Part shown: positions 28,325 through 38,262 of the stretch, one piece after another
How positions within the stretch are numbered: the first letter of the stretch is position 1
Layout of the letters: each line of letters opens with the position of its first letter
Assembly (NCBI GenBank): GCA_023954075.1
Contig: JAMLIV010000006.1
Coordinates: 1 to 64,000 of the forward strand
DNA length: 64,000 bases
From: Lysobacteraceae bacterium
GTDB lineage: Bacteria > Pseudomonadota > Gammaproteobacteria > Xanthomonadales > Xanthomonadaceae
Direction of reading: 5' to 3'
Notes under the pieces: model-generated
Databases searched by the model: none
Seen by the model: the letters and a program-made list of their open reading frames with translations, nothing else
Told to the model about the DNA's origin: nothing
Made by a program: the position numbers and the translations under genes

Positions 28325-29791
28325 ATGCCCGGACAGCTGCGCCGCACCAAGATCCTTGCCACGCTCGGCCCCGCCACCGATGCACCCGGCGCGCTCGAGG
28401 CCCTGGTGGCGGCGGGCGTGGACGCGGTGCGGATCAACTTTTCCCACGGCAACCGCGCCGATCATGCGGCCCGCGTGGCGCGCGTGCGCGCGGCGGCCGC
28501 CGCTGCCGGGCGCGAAGTCGGCATCCTCGCCGACCTGCAGGGTCCCAAGATCCGCATCGAGCGGTTTGCGGAAGGCCGGGTGTCGCTCGCCGCCGGCGCG
28601 CCGTTCGCGCTGTACGCCCGCACCAACGCCGCGCCGGGTGATCAAACGGGCGTGGGCGTCTCCTACCTCGGCCTGATCAACGATGTGGCTGCGGGTGACG
28701 TGCTGCTGCTCGATGACGGGCTGGTGTCCCTGCAGGTGGACGCGATCGAGGGCGACACCATCCGCACCACCGTCATCAACGACGGCCAGCTCTCCGACCG
28801 CAAGGGACTCAACCGCCTTGGCGGCGGCCTGTCGCTCGATGCGCTCACCGACAAGGACCGCGCCGACATCCGCCTCGCGGCGGAGCTGGACGTGGACTTC
28901 CTGGCCGTGTCGTTCTGCCGCAGCGCGGCCGACATGGCCGAAGCACGTCGGCTGGCGCGCGAAGCCGGCAGTTCCGCACACCTGGTCGCCAAGATCGAGC
29001 GCGCCGAGGCGATCGAGCGCCTGACCGAGATCATCGACGCCAGCGACGTGGTGATGGTGGCGCGCGGCGATCTGGGCGTGGAGATCGGCGATGCGGAGCT
29101 GCCCGGCCTGCAGAAGAAGATCATCCGCGAGTCGCTCGATCGCGGCCGCGTGGTGATCACCGCCACCCAGATGCTGCAGTCGATGGTGGATTCGCCCATC
29201 CCGACCCGCGCCGAGGTGCTGGACGTGGCCAATGCGGTGATCGACGGCACCGATACGGTGATGCTCAGCGCCGAAACCGCGGCGGGAAACCATCCGGTCA
29301 AGGCGGTGGAAGCCATGGTGCGCATCTGCCTGGGTGCCGAACGCCAGTTCGAGCACGACACCGACTTCGAAAAGGCTCCGCGCGGCCTGGTCCACACCGA
29401 TCAGGCCATCGCGCTGGCGACCATGTACCTGACCGAACACATCAAGGTCCGCGCGATCCTGGCGCTGACCGAATCCGGCGGCACCGCGCAGCATCTCTCG
29501 CGCTTCCGTTCCAACGCGCCGATCTACGGCCTCTCGCGCCACGAAGGCGCGCGCCACCGCATGGCGCTGATGCGCGGGGTCTATCCGATCGACTTCGACA
29601 GCGGCGAAAACCCGCCGCGCCAGGCCGCGCGCCGCGCGGTCGCGGCGCTGTTCGCGCACGGCGCGCTGGCCGAAGGCGATCGCGTGCTCATCACCAGCGG
29701 CGACCACATGGGCCACCTCGGCACCACCAATACCCTGCGCCTCCTGGGCGTGGGCACCAATGGCGAAGCCGAGGGCCTGGGAACGCTGTGA
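28325..29791 (+). CDS. pyk: Pyruvate kinase
   Basis: 488 residues. RRTKILATLGPATD starts the barrel. VRINFSHGN supplies the substrate Arg and Asn, and LADLQGPKIRI follows. HLVAKIERAEAIERL contains the catalytic Lys and Glu, ARGDLGVEIG the Mg2+ site, and ITATQMLQSMVDSPIPTRAE the family stretch (shown within the limit). It makes pyruvate and ATP from phosphoenolpyruvate. AGGAG at 28312-28316 is 8 bases from the ATG at 28325 but only 2 from the ATG at 28319, so the second Met (MPGQLRRTK) is chosen. Confidence 0.97.
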   Translation: MPGQLRRTKILATLGPATDAPGALEALVAAGVDAVRINFSHGNRADHAARVARVRAAAAAAGREVGILADLQGPKIRIERFAEGRVSLAAGAPFALYARTNAAPGDQTGVGVSYLGLINDVAAGDVLLLDDGLVSLQVDAIEGDTIRTTVINDGQLSDRKGLNRLGGGLSLDALTDKDRADIRLAAELDVDFLAVSFCRSAADMAEARRLAREAGSSAHLVAKIERAEAIERLTEIIDASDVVMVARGDLGVEIGDAELPGLQKKIIRESLDRGRVVITATQMLQSMVDSPIPTRAEVLDVANAVIDGTDTVMLSAETAAGNHPVKAVEAMVRICLGAERQFEHDTDFEKAPRGLVHTDQAIALATMYLTEHIKVRAILALTESGGTAQHLSRFRSNAPIYGLSRHEGARHRMALMRGVYPIDFDSGENPPRQAARRAVAALFAHGALAEGDRVLITSGDHMGHLGTTNTLRLLGVGTNGEAEGLGTL

Positions 29792-29920
29792 TCGGCATGT
29801 CGCCTCTCCGCATCGCCGCATTCAGGAGCGTGCATGACAGCGCCTGCCCGATCTCCGACAATAGCCGGCGCTGGACCCTCGCTCGCGGCGCGCCGCGATA
29901 CGCCACTTCCGGAGAATCCC

Positions 29921-31249
<1,329 letters not shown>

Positions 31250-31277
31250 GCCTTTCCGGCTCGCAGGTGCTGGACGA

Positions 31278-31310
31278 AAAAGGCGCGGCCGCAAGGCTGC
31301 GCCTTTTCCC
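31278..31310. terminator. Bidirectional terminator after icd
   Basis: AAAAGGCGC (31278-31286) pairs with GCGCCTTTT (31299-31307), with a 12-nt loop. On the plus strand TTTTCCCTTTT follows, and A-rich sequence precedes it, so it can work both ways. Confidence 0.8.
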
Positions 31311-31515
31311 TTTTGGCGACCTCGACGCGCATCGGATCTACCAGCCCCACCATGCCCGGACCTGATGAAAAATGGCTCGAAGAAAGCTTGGTGCGACCTG
31401 GCCACGCGCGGGCGATGCTCACTGATCATTCGACCGAGAGATGTGCAGCTGCTCGGTCGCAACGATATTCCGCGAAGACTCGCGCGCCAAGATCACCGGC
31501 TACGCATCCCCAGGT

Positions 31516-33198
31516 TCAGGCCTGCGCCCGCAGCCATGCCCGCACCCGCGTCCCGTTCTGCTGCCGCACACCGATCCGCACTCCACCCCCCAGCATCAGT
31601 GCACGATCCCGCATGTTGCGCAGGCCGTTGCCGGACTTCGCAGTCGGAGAAAAACCCTTTCCATCATCCTCCACCGCGAGCACCAGCCACGGCTCACCGC
31701 GCCGCCAGTACAGGTTCAGGCGCACACGCACCTGCGTCGCGCCGGCATGGCGCACCACGTTGTTCACCGCCTCCTGGACGATGCGATACGCGGCCACCGA
31801 GGCCGCTTCGTCCAATGCCGTCAGCGCACCGGCATCGCGGGTATCAAGCGAAAAGCGCAAGCCTGCACGTTCGGCCTGCTGCCGGATGCTGCCGCGATCC
31901 ATCGCCTTGAACAACCCCAATTCGTTCAATGCCAAAGGCCGCAGAGCTTCGATGGCCTCGCCCAGCGCCAGCCGCATGTCAGTGACCAGACTGCGCAATC
32001 CACTGATCCACGGCGCGTTCTGTGCCGGCGCATCCAGCTCCACCAGCTTCAACTGCGTCTGCAGCGCGGTAATGCTCTGACCCACCGAATCGTGCAGCTC
32101 CGTCGCTACCCGCCCGCGCTCCACTTCCGTTGCACGCACATTGCGGCCCACCGCATCCGCCAGCTCCCGCGCCATCGCCTGCTCGCGCAAGTGCGTCTGC
32201 CGCAACTCGCCCAGCGCCAGACGCAGATGATCAAGACTGGCCCCGAACATCAACGCCATCGCCCCGGAAATGGCCACGAACAACTGCATCCAGATGATGG
32301 AGTGCGAGGTTTCGGCAGCCAGGTGATCCTCCACCGCCAGCACGCAGCTCACCGCCAGCACTGAAATCACCGCCCCGCGCCAGCCATGCCGTGCTGCGAA
32401 CACCACCACCGCCACCAGCAGCAACAGGCGCATGAACTCGATCAGGTTCGCGTTCGGAATGGCCTTGGATAGCAGCACGAACACCAGTGCCACGGGTGCC
32501 ATCCAGACCAGCGCCTCCTTCACCACCTTCGCCGATCCACGCCGCAGCGAAGGTTCGACCAGCCATGCGACCAACGGCACCGCCAGCATGGTGCCGAGAA
32601 AGTAGCCCAGCAGGTTCTTCAATCCGAATGTGGCGAGCAGCGGCAGGGCGTTCTGCGCCGTGATGGCGACCGGATCGACGATGGCGCTGGCGCGCACATC
32701 CGCCACCCATCCATCACTCACCACGTAGGCGAGATCGGTGCCCGCTTGCAGCGACGCCGCCGCGAACACCACCAGATGCAGCCATGCCGTGCCTTCGGGC
32801 GTGGACACACTGCGAACATCGGGTAACACGCGGCGCAACCACGCGACCGGCAGCAGACAGGCCACCAGATCGCCCCAGTCCCCGATGAAGGACAACCACA
32901 ACGCCTTGCCGGAAAACCTGTCCAGCCTGGCAATGTCCATCCATTCATCCGGTCGTTCCCAGGACTCTCCCAGGTTATACAGATACCGGCTCAACCCGAG
33001 AAACAGCACCATCCACCACCACGCCCGCTTCGGTGCGAGCCACAGGCAGGCGAAAAACAGCCCCGCCGCGATGTTCCAGTGCCAGAAACTGAGCTTGCCG
33101 ATTCCGAATATCTGATCTGCCGCAATGGCGATGACTACCCACAGCCATGTGGGTAGAGGGGTAGCGGTGGGAGGGGATATGGGCGTGGTTAGGCGCAT
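31516..33198 (-). CDS. MASE1-type membrane histidine kinase (NarL-partner class)
   Basis: 560 residues. About eight membrane helices (residues about 15-320) form a MASE1-like sensor. A coiled linker follows, then a HisKA_3 domain with the phospho-acceptor His in RVATELHDSVGQSITALQ (about 358). The ATPase has N box EAVNNVVRHA, G1 DDGKGFSP and G2 GNGLRNMRDRALMLGG. This is the class that phosphorylates LuxR-type regulators; the likely partner is at 34644-35258, 1.4 kb away across two unknown genes. G+C is lower than in flanking housekeeping genes. The input signal is unknown. Confidence 0.87.
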   Translation of the reverse strand: MRLTTPISPPTATPLPTWLWVVIAIAADQIFGIGKLSFWHWNIAAGLFFACLWLAPKRAWWWMVLFLGLSRYLYNLGESWERPDEWMDIARLDRFSGKALWLSFIGDWGDLVACLLPVAWLRRVLPDVRSVSTPEGTAWLHLVVFAAASLQAGTDLAYVVSDGWVADVRASAIVDPVAITAQNALPLLATFGLKNLLGYFLGTMLAVPLVAWLVEPSLRRGSAKVVKEALVWMAPVALVFVLLSKAIPNANLIEFMRLLLLVAVVVFAARHGWRGAVISVLAVSCVLAVEDHLAAETSHSIIWMQLFVAISGAMALMFGASLDHLRLALGELRQTHLREQAMARELADAVGRNVRATEVERGRVATELHDSVGQSITALQTQLKLVELDAPAQNAPWISGLRSLVTDMRLALGEAIEALRPLALNELGLFKAMDRGSIRQQAERAGLRFSLDTRDAGALTALDEAASVAAYRIVQEAVNNVVRHAGATQVRVRLNLYWRRGEPWLVLAVEDDGKGFSPTAKSGNGLRNMRDRALMLGGGVRIGVRQQNGTRVRAWLRAQA

Positions 33199-33281
33199 TC
33201 AGTGGTGGCCGTGGGCCGAAATTACGTTTGTGAAAGTTGTTGCAGGATAAAGCGAGATTCCGAGGTGGGCAAAGCACCCAC

Positions 33282-34178
33282 TCAGTCGGATGACATGCCG
33301 CATTCGTGTTCCCACTCGTCGAGCATGGCTACGGATATCGGGGTTTCATCGGGAATACCTGCACGAAAATCCTTGACCTTGCGATGCGCGCACAAAGCGG
33401 CTTCAGGTTGTCGGCATCTTCTGATGACATAACTCTGCAACGCATCGCGGTTGTCACTGTCAGGGCGGATATCTTCCGAGAGTTCGCGAATACAGGCTTC
33501 TTCTGAAACTCCATGGTCGAGGCGTGGTGTGAGCTGATGTTGTCGTGACGCTGAATCGTGGCAGATGAGTTTTTCTGGCGGACTTTTTTCGCGACCCGAC
33601 GAGTATTTGCTGAAATATTTTGCCGATATCGTTATTTCCTGTGATGTCATGCTTATTCCTTCAAACAGAAATCCGGCTTGATCGCTTCTTATCGATGAAC
33701 TGATGCAATAGATCGCACTTCCTGTATCCAAGGGCGTGCAGTCCCCGTTTTGCATGCGCAACATCTCCACTTTTTGGGCCTCTATCGGTAGCCGTCCAAG
33801 ATCAATTCCGGACTCATGAAAGTCGAGTCTCAGAATATTGTTAGAAATGGAGTAGGCTCCTCTGGCGTAGTTCCGAATTGCTTTTTGGTCGACCCCTCCG
33901 GTAACTAATTCGAATCTTCTACTGGGTGGAATGGCGGTGGTGATTTCATATAAGCTAGGGCCCTTGGTGGAAGAGCAAATCAGTTTTCTGCCGAGAAGAT
34001 CAGTAGTTGTGATTGGTATATCCGTTACCGCACCCTGAGGGAGTTGCTTATCGCCTGGCGTGGTGCCAGTGAAGAGTCCAATTACGAGAATTGCCATAAG
34101 GGCAAATAGCGGCAGTCCAAACACCACGAATACCGCACTGCCCAGGATGATGAGTAAAGTTCGCTTGGAGATGGGCAT
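33282..34178 (-). CDS. Membrane-anchored protein of unknown function (low GC)
   Basis: 298 residues. One N-terminal membrane helix (about 9-35, LLIILGSAVFVVFGLPLFAL) is followed by a soluble domain of about 260 residues, presumably periplasmic. Six or more cysteines (for example KLICSS, GDCTPL, IYCISS, KLICHD, EACIREL, HECGMSSD) could form disulfides. No family is recognised. Base composition is far lower in G+C than the genome and codon use differs, indicating recent acquisition. It lies between the kinase and a second low-GC gene on the same strand, 6 bases apart, so the two are probably one transcript. Confidence 0.6.
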   Translation of the reverse strand: MPISKRTLLIILGSAVFVVFGLPLFALMAILVIGLFTGTTPGDKQLPQGAVTDIPITTTDLLGRKLICSSTKGPSLYEITTAIPPSRRFELVTGGVDQKAIRNYARGAYSISNNILRLDFHESGIDLGRLPIEAQKVEMLRMQNGDCTPLDTGSAIYCISSSIRSDQAGFLFEGISMTSQEITISAKYFSKYSSGREKSPPEKLICHDSASRQHQLTPRLDHGVSEEACIRELSEDIRPDSDNRDALQSYVIRRCRQPEAALCAHRKVKDFRAGIPDETPISVAMLDEWEHECGMSSD

Positions 34179-34184
34179 GACAGA

Positions 34185-34511
34185 TCAAACCCCCTCTGTT
34201 CTTACACGGTGGCGCAGACGCATACAGGCAGACGCCACGATGTCGAAGTCCTCTTCGAGGATGTGGGCGGGCATCTTCAGCGCGATTTGTTTTCGGCCCG
34301 ATGCTGTTTTCTGCAGTGCGGTTTCCCAGTTAGGCTCGTTGCCGTATTGAACGAATACGACAAAGGCGCGGATATCGTCGTCTGGATCACCTGTCCAGTT
34401 CACGTCGCCATAGAATATCCGGTAATTGATCCCATCTCCGTGTGAAGATTTAACCAATTCGTGTTTCTTTTCTTTGTAAACTTCTCCGACCTTATCCATG
34501 TGATACTCCAT
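34185..34511 (-). CDS. Small protein of unknown function (low GC)
   Basis: 108 residues from the ATG at 34511; a second ATG is at 34499. It reads MEYHMDKVGEVYKEKKHELV, then RIFYGDVNWTGDPDDDIRAFVVFVQYG, ending KMPAHILEEDFDIVASACMRL (given in short parts). The frame is open upstream and there encodes FLIVLCLCCVETFNA, which looks like a signal peptide, but no ATG, GTG with a ribosome site or TTG is well placed. The real protein may therefore be exported and start at a non-standard codon. No family recognised. It diverges from the response regulator gene. Confidence 0.5.
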   Translation of the reverse strand: MEYHMDKVGEVYKEKKHELVKSSHGDGINYRIFYGDVNWTGDPDDDIRAFVVFVQYGNEPNWETALQKTASGRKQIALKMPAHILEEDFDIVASACMRLRHRVRTEGV

Positions 34512-34643
34512 TTTTCGCTGCGGCACGGCGGCGTTGAATGTTTCGACACAACATAAGCACAACACAATAAGAAAATTTCTTGGTGTCAGAGCGCCAAGAA
34601 TCTTTCTTGCCCGCAACCCAAACCAATCTGCGACACTCGCCAC

Positions 34644-35258
34644 ATGACCAAGATTCTTCTGGTAGACGACCACGCCATCGTGCGCGAGGGTTTCAAGCGC
34701 TTGATTGAGCGCGATGGCGCGTTGAGCGTGGCCGGGGAAGCCGCGTCGCGGCTGGAGGCGCTGGCGTTGCTGCAAACGCTCGAACCCGATCTGCTCATCA
34801 CCGACATTAGCCTGGCCGATGGCTCGGGCATGGCGCTGCTGCGCGATGCGCGCGAGCGGTTTCCCGCGTTGCGCTGCATCGTGCTGTCGATGCACGACAA
34901 CCCGGCCTTCGTGGCCGAGGCGCTTGCGCTGGGCGCGCAGGGCTACGTCACCAAGGCGGCGGGTTCGGAGGAACTGATTGCCGCCATCGCAGGCGTGCTC
35001 GATGGCGGGCGCTATCTGAGCTGCGATGTGCGGCCTTCATCGCATCACGCGGTGGCGGCCTCGCGCTTCGAGCCTTCGCCGCGCGAGCGCGAGGTGTTGG
35101 GTCTTCTGGTGCGAGGCTTCATCCCCAAGGCCGCCGCCGTGGAAATGGGCATCAGCGACAAGACCTTCTACGCCCACCGCGCCCGGCTGCTGGAAAAACT
35201 CGGCGCAAGAAATGATCGCGATCTGGCGCGGCTGGCGGTGGAGTTGGGGTTGGTTTAG
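34644..35258 (+). CDS. NarL/LuxR-type response regulator
   Basis: 204 residues. The receiver domain (about 1-118) has ILLVDDHAIVREG, phospho-acceptor Asp in LLITDISLADG (about 54), switch LSMHD, and Lys in GYVTKAAG. The LuxR helix-turn-helix (about 140-200) reads PSPREREVLGLLVRGFIPKA, then ISDKTFYAHRARLLEKLGA. It resembles regulators of uhpA/narL type that pair with HisKA_3 kinases; the only such kinase here is at 31516-33198. The gene diverges from the two low-GC unknown genes, which may be its targets (inference). Confidence 0.9.
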   Translation: MTKILLVDDHAIVREGFKRLIERDGALSVAGEAASRLEALALLQTLEPDLLITDISLADGSGMALLRDARERFPALRCIVLSMHDNPAFVAEALALGAQGYVTKAAGSEELIAAIAGVLDGGRYLSCDVRPSSHHAVAASRFEPSPREREVLGLLVRGFIPKAAAVEMGISDKTFYAHRARLLEKLGARNDRDLARLAVELGLV

Positions 35259-35262
35259 CGGT

Positions 35263-35544
35263 TCAAGCCGCGTCGCGCACCTGCATCTCGATGTGCAAAC
35301 CCGCTGCTGCCGCCATGTTCACCAGCGCATCCAGCGCGAAAAGGTTGATCTTGCCGCGCATCAGGTCCGAGACACGCGGCTGGGTCACGCCGAAGAGTTG
35401 GGCGGCCTGCGCCTGTGTCATCTCGCTGCGGGCGATGTGTTGCTTGAGCGCCGCCATCAGGACGGAACGCAGCTTCATGTTTTCCGCCTCCTCCGGGGTG
35501 TTCTCGATGGCATCCCAGACGCTGGCGAATCGTTGTTTGCTCAT
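35263..35544 (-). CDS. XRE-family antitoxin (HigA-like)
   Basis: 93 residues. A helix-turn-helix occupies about residues 38-75 (MTQAQAAQLFGVTQPRVSDLMRGK, key part QAAQLFGVTQPRVS), followed by a short dimerisation tail. This is the small HigA type that neutralises a RelE/HigB-like RNase and represses its own operon. The start overlaps the upstream toxin stop by 4 bases (ATGA). Toxin-first order is the HigBA arrangement. Confidence 0.85.
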   Translation of the reverse strand: MSKQRFASVWDAIENTPEEAENMKLRSVLMAALKQHIARSEMTQAQAAQLFGVTQPRVSDLMRGKINLFALDALVNMAAAAGLHIEMQVRDAA

Positions 35545-35879
35545 TGGCGCAGTTCCTTCAACACGTCGCGGTAACGCTTTGCAGCCACATCCAGATCGGT
35601 CTTGCTCGTCTTTTCCGTTTTCTTCTGGAAGCAGTGGAGCACATAGACCGCCTCCGCAAACCTGGCGACATAGAGGACGCGGAACGCCCCGGTCGCATCG
35701 CGAATCCTGATCTCCTCCACGCCTTGGCCCACGGTGCTCATGGGCTTCCAGTCGTCCGGCTCCTGACCGTTCTGCACCTGATCGAGCTGATGCCCCGCCT
35801 CGCGCCTGACCGGGAGAGGAAAGGCGCGAAGATCATCCAGGGAGTTGCCCCGGAACTCGATAGGCTTGGGAGCGGCCAT
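35541..35879 (-). CDS. RelE/HigB-like toxin (phage Gp49 family)
   Basis: 112 residues starting MAAPKPIEFRGNSLDDLRAFP. The core is VEEIRIRDATGAFRVLYVARF, then VYVLHCFQKKTEKTSKTD, followed by a C-terminal helix RYRDVLKEL. The conserved F-R-V-x-Y and H-x-F-x-K-K-T stretches are those of phage-derived Gp49/HigB mRNA interferases acting on the ribosome. Basic residues around FQKKTEKT would contact RNA. The gene precedes its antitoxin with a 4-base overlap. Confidence 0.87.
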   Translation of the reverse strand: MAAPKPIEFRGNSLDDLRAFPLPVRREAGHQLDQVQNGQEPDDWKPMSTVGQGVEEIRIRDATGAFRVLYVARFAEAVYVLHCFQKKTEKTSKTDLDVAAKRYRDVLKELRQ

Positions 35880-35885
35880 GTGCGC

Positions 35886-35903
35886 AACATATAAAATATT
35901 GTA
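35886..35903 (-). promoter_or_regulatory. AT-rich promoter/operator of the toxin-antitoxin pair
   Basis: The minus strand reads TACAATATTTTATATGTTG directly before the toxin start. TACAAT (35903-35898) is a good -10 hexamer, five of six matches, giving a leader of roughly 12 bases. The imperfect palindrome around it is a plausible HigA operator. No -35 match was evident. Confidence 0.5.
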
Positions 35904-35936
35904 TGCCCCGGCAAGTGCTCCACGCGATTGTGTGGC

Positions 35937-36110
35937 GAGCTGGACGGCGGCCTCCGGCACATCCTCCCCGAAGACAAGCCTGATGGCGTCCTCATCTCAA
36001 GGACGCCATCGCCGATGCCTTCCTGCAGCGAATCCTGCTGCGCCCGGCCGAGTACGGCGTCTCCGCGCCGATCAACTTCCACGGCGACCACCTCTCCGGC
36101 GCGCTGGCCC
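35937..36110 (+). pseudogene. Decayed internal fragment of a second icd gene
   Basis: The stretch matches icd codons 281 to about 338 (30761-30934). The first part reads [17 protein letters not shown], then after a 2-base shift [20 protein letters not shown] and [10 protein letters not shown]. By eye about 98 of 110 bases from 36000 onward agree with icd, but most differences change amino acids, as expected for a non-functional copy. Both ends are missing. It is in the same orientation as icd and marks the right edge of the accessory block. Confidence 0.85.
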
Positions 36111-36132
36111 GCCCCGGAGTCACGATCCCGCC

Positions 36133-38262
36133 TCAGCCCGTCGGCAGCCGCAGGATGAACATGGCCCCGCCCTCGGCGCGGCGGCGCGCCTCGAAGCGCG
36201 CGCCGTGCTCCTGGGCGATGCGCGCCACGATCGCGAGGCCCAGGCCGGTGCCGCGCGGCTTGGTGCTGCGGTAGGGCTCGAACCAGTGCAGGTCGAAGCC
36301 TTCCGGCAGGCCGGGGCCGTCGTCGGCCACGCTCAGTTCGACGAACTCGCGCCCGCCCTCCTCGACGCGACGCGTCGCCACTTCGATGCCGGGGCGGGGG
36401 CGCTCGGCGCAGGCTTCGATCGCGTTCTTCACGAGATTGTGCAGCACCTGCCGGATGCGGCCGGCGTCGGCGCGCACGGCTGGAAGGTCCGTCGCGAGGG
36501 CGCGCACCAGTCTCAGACGCTGGTCGTGCTCGTAAAGGTCCAGCACGTCGCCCACCAGGCGATTGAGGTCGAGCGGTGCGAGGGCGAGGCTCGGCGGACG
36601 GGCGTAATCGCCGAAGCTGTTGACCATGGCCTTGAGCGCATCGACCTGGGTCACGATGGTGTGGGTGGCGCGATCGAGCACCTGGGCGTCGTCTTCCTCC
36701 AGCTTGGGCAGCACGCGGCGGCGCAGGCGTTCGGCCGCCAGCTGGATCGGCGTGAGCGGGTTCTTGATCTCGTGCGCCAGGCGGCGCGCCACTTCGGCCC
36801 AGGCCGCGTCGCGCTGGGCGCGGTCGATGACGGTGGCATCGTCGAACACCGCCACCGCGCCCTCGCCGGGAAGCCGCGCGCCGCGCAGCAGCAGCACCCG
36901 CGGTACGGCGCCGCTGCCGTCGAGGGTCACTTCCTCGCGCCACTCGCGGGCGCCCTCGCGCAGGCGCTTGAGCAGCGTTCCGACCAGGCCCGCCGCCTGC
37001 GGCGCAATGCGGCGCAGCTCGGCCAGCGGCCAGACCGTGTTCTGGTCGGGAGCCAGCCCGAGCATCTGGCGCGCGGTGGCGTTCATGCTGCGCAACTGAA
37101 GGTCCGCATCCACGACGAGCACGCCGGAGGTCAGATGGGCCAGCACGGTTTCCAGGAAGGCGCGCTGGCGCTCGTTTTCCTCGGCGCTGGCGCGCTCTCT
37201 CGCGCGGGAAAGCTCCAGCTCGCGGGTCATGCGGTTGAACGACTGCACCAGAAAGCCCAGTTCGTCGTCCTCGCCCTCGGGAAGCCGCGCGTCGAAATGG
37301 CCCTCGGCGATGCGCCGCGTGGCGGTGGAGAGGCGCGCGATCGGTGCCACCAGGCGTCGCGCCAGCCCGAACGAGGCCAGCACCGTGGCGAACAGCGACA
37401 GCAGCAGGACCAGGCTCAGGATCAGGATGAAGGCCAGCTTCAGCGATTCGCGCAGGAACTGCGCGCGCGAAGCGGCGTGCACGGCGGATTCGACCCGCAG
37501 CGCCTGCGCCGCGGCCTCGGGCGGCAGCTCGTACAGCGCCTGCAGGATGCGGTCACCCGGCAGTGCGGCGAGGATGCGGATGCGCAGCCCGTCGCCGTCG
37601 CGCTCGGTGGCGGCGTACAGGGCGCGGTTGCGCAGCGCCAGGCGCGCCTCGTCCTGCGGCGGTTCGGGCAGCAGCAGGGCCGGATCGGCCGCGGCCACCG
37701 CGCGCGCGCGGCCGTCCGGCTCGAATATCGCCATCTGTCGCGCATGACTGGCATCGAGCGCGTCTTCCAGCGCCGCATCGAGCCCTTCGGCACCTGGAAT
37801 GGAAAGATCCCGCGCGCTGCGCTCGGTCGCGGCGCGCGCCTCGGCGATGCGGTCATCGAGATAGCGCTGTCCCAGCGCCAGCGCGTCGGCCAGCGCGTCG
37901 GCGTTGTTCGCCGGGAGCCAGGAGTCCACCGTCGCCCCGATGAAGCGCACGCCGAAGCCGTAGACCAGCACCAGCGGCGGCAGCGCCAGAAGCACCAGCA
38001 GGAGCAGCAGGCGGCGGGTCAGGCGCGCGCCGGGCTCGCCGCGGGCAAGCTGCCGGCGCAGCCGCCACAGCCGCTGTGCGATGGCGATCGAAAGCACGGC
38101 GAGCGCGCCCAGCGTGGTGGCGAACACGGCCGGATACCAGCGCGCGTAGCGCGGCCCCAGGCCCTGGGAACCGGCGACCAGGTACAGGCCGGCGAGCAGG
38201 GCCGTGAGCAGCAGCACGGCAACGGTGATCCGAACGGCGCGGGCGCGGCGCGACGTGCTCAT
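36133..38262 (-). CDS. NtrY-like sensor histidine kinase
   Basis: 709 residues. Two N-terminal membrane helices and a third pair near 80-100 flank a periplasmic sensor (about 105-275). A further helix precedes a HAMP domain ([19 protein letters not shown], about 320). A PAS domain (about 375-480) is followed by HisKA with [19 protein letters not shown] (His near 500) and an ATPase with [19 protein letters not shown] and GTGLGLAIV. The layout is NtrY-like. NtrX-type sigma-54 regulators normally follow such genes; here the next sequence is the icd scar, so the partner is missing locally. Confidence 0.87.
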   Translation of the reverse strand: MSTSRRARAVRITVAVLLLTALLAGLYLVAGSQGLGPRYARWYPAVFATTLGALAVLSIAIAQRLWRLRRQLARGEPGARLTRRLLLLLVLLALPPLVLVYGFGVRFIGATVDSWLPANNADALADALALGQRYLDDRIAEARAATERSARDLSIPGAEGLDAALEDALDASHARQMAIFEPDGRARAVAAADPALLLPEPPQDEARLALRNRALYAATERDGDGLRIRILAALPGDRILQALYELPPEAAAQALRVESAVHAASRAQFLRESLKLAFILILSLVLLLSLFATVLASFGLARRLVAPIARLSTATRRIAEGHFDARLPEGEDDELGFLVQSFNRMTRELELSRARERASAEENERQRAFLETVLAHLTSGVLVVDADLQLRSMNATARQMLGLAPDQNTVWPLAELRRIAPQAAGLVGTLLKRLREGAREWREEVTLDGSGAVPRVLLLRGARLPGEGAVAVFDDATVIDRAQRDAAWAEVARRLAHEIKNPLTPIQLAAERLRRRVLPKLEEDDAQVLDRATHTIVTQVDALKAMVNSFGDYARPPSLALAPLDLNRLVGDVLDLYEHDQRLRLVRALATDLPAVRADAGRIRQVLHNLVKNAIEACAERPRPGIEVATRRVEEGGREFVELSVADDGPGLPEGFDLHWFEPYRSTKPRGTGLGLAIVARIAQEHGARFEARRRAEGGAMFILRLPTG

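Larger units (their letters stand above)
31250..36110. other. Accessory block bounded by icd and an icd fragment (putative island)
   Basis: The segment holds a histidine kinase, two low-GC unknown genes, a response regulator and a toxin-antitoxin pair. On the left is intact icd; on the right is a degenerate same-orientation fragment of another icd copy. G+C drops visibly across the whole block and most sharply at 33.2-34.6 kb. icd is a known phage and island attachment gene (e14 in E. coli). No integrase or att repeats were seen here, so the mechanism is inferred. Confidence 0.5.

Noticed and set aside
31311-31515. Possible gene between the icd terminator and the kinase
   Set aside because: Only short frames without a ribosome site or recognisable residues; no strong structure besides the terminator.
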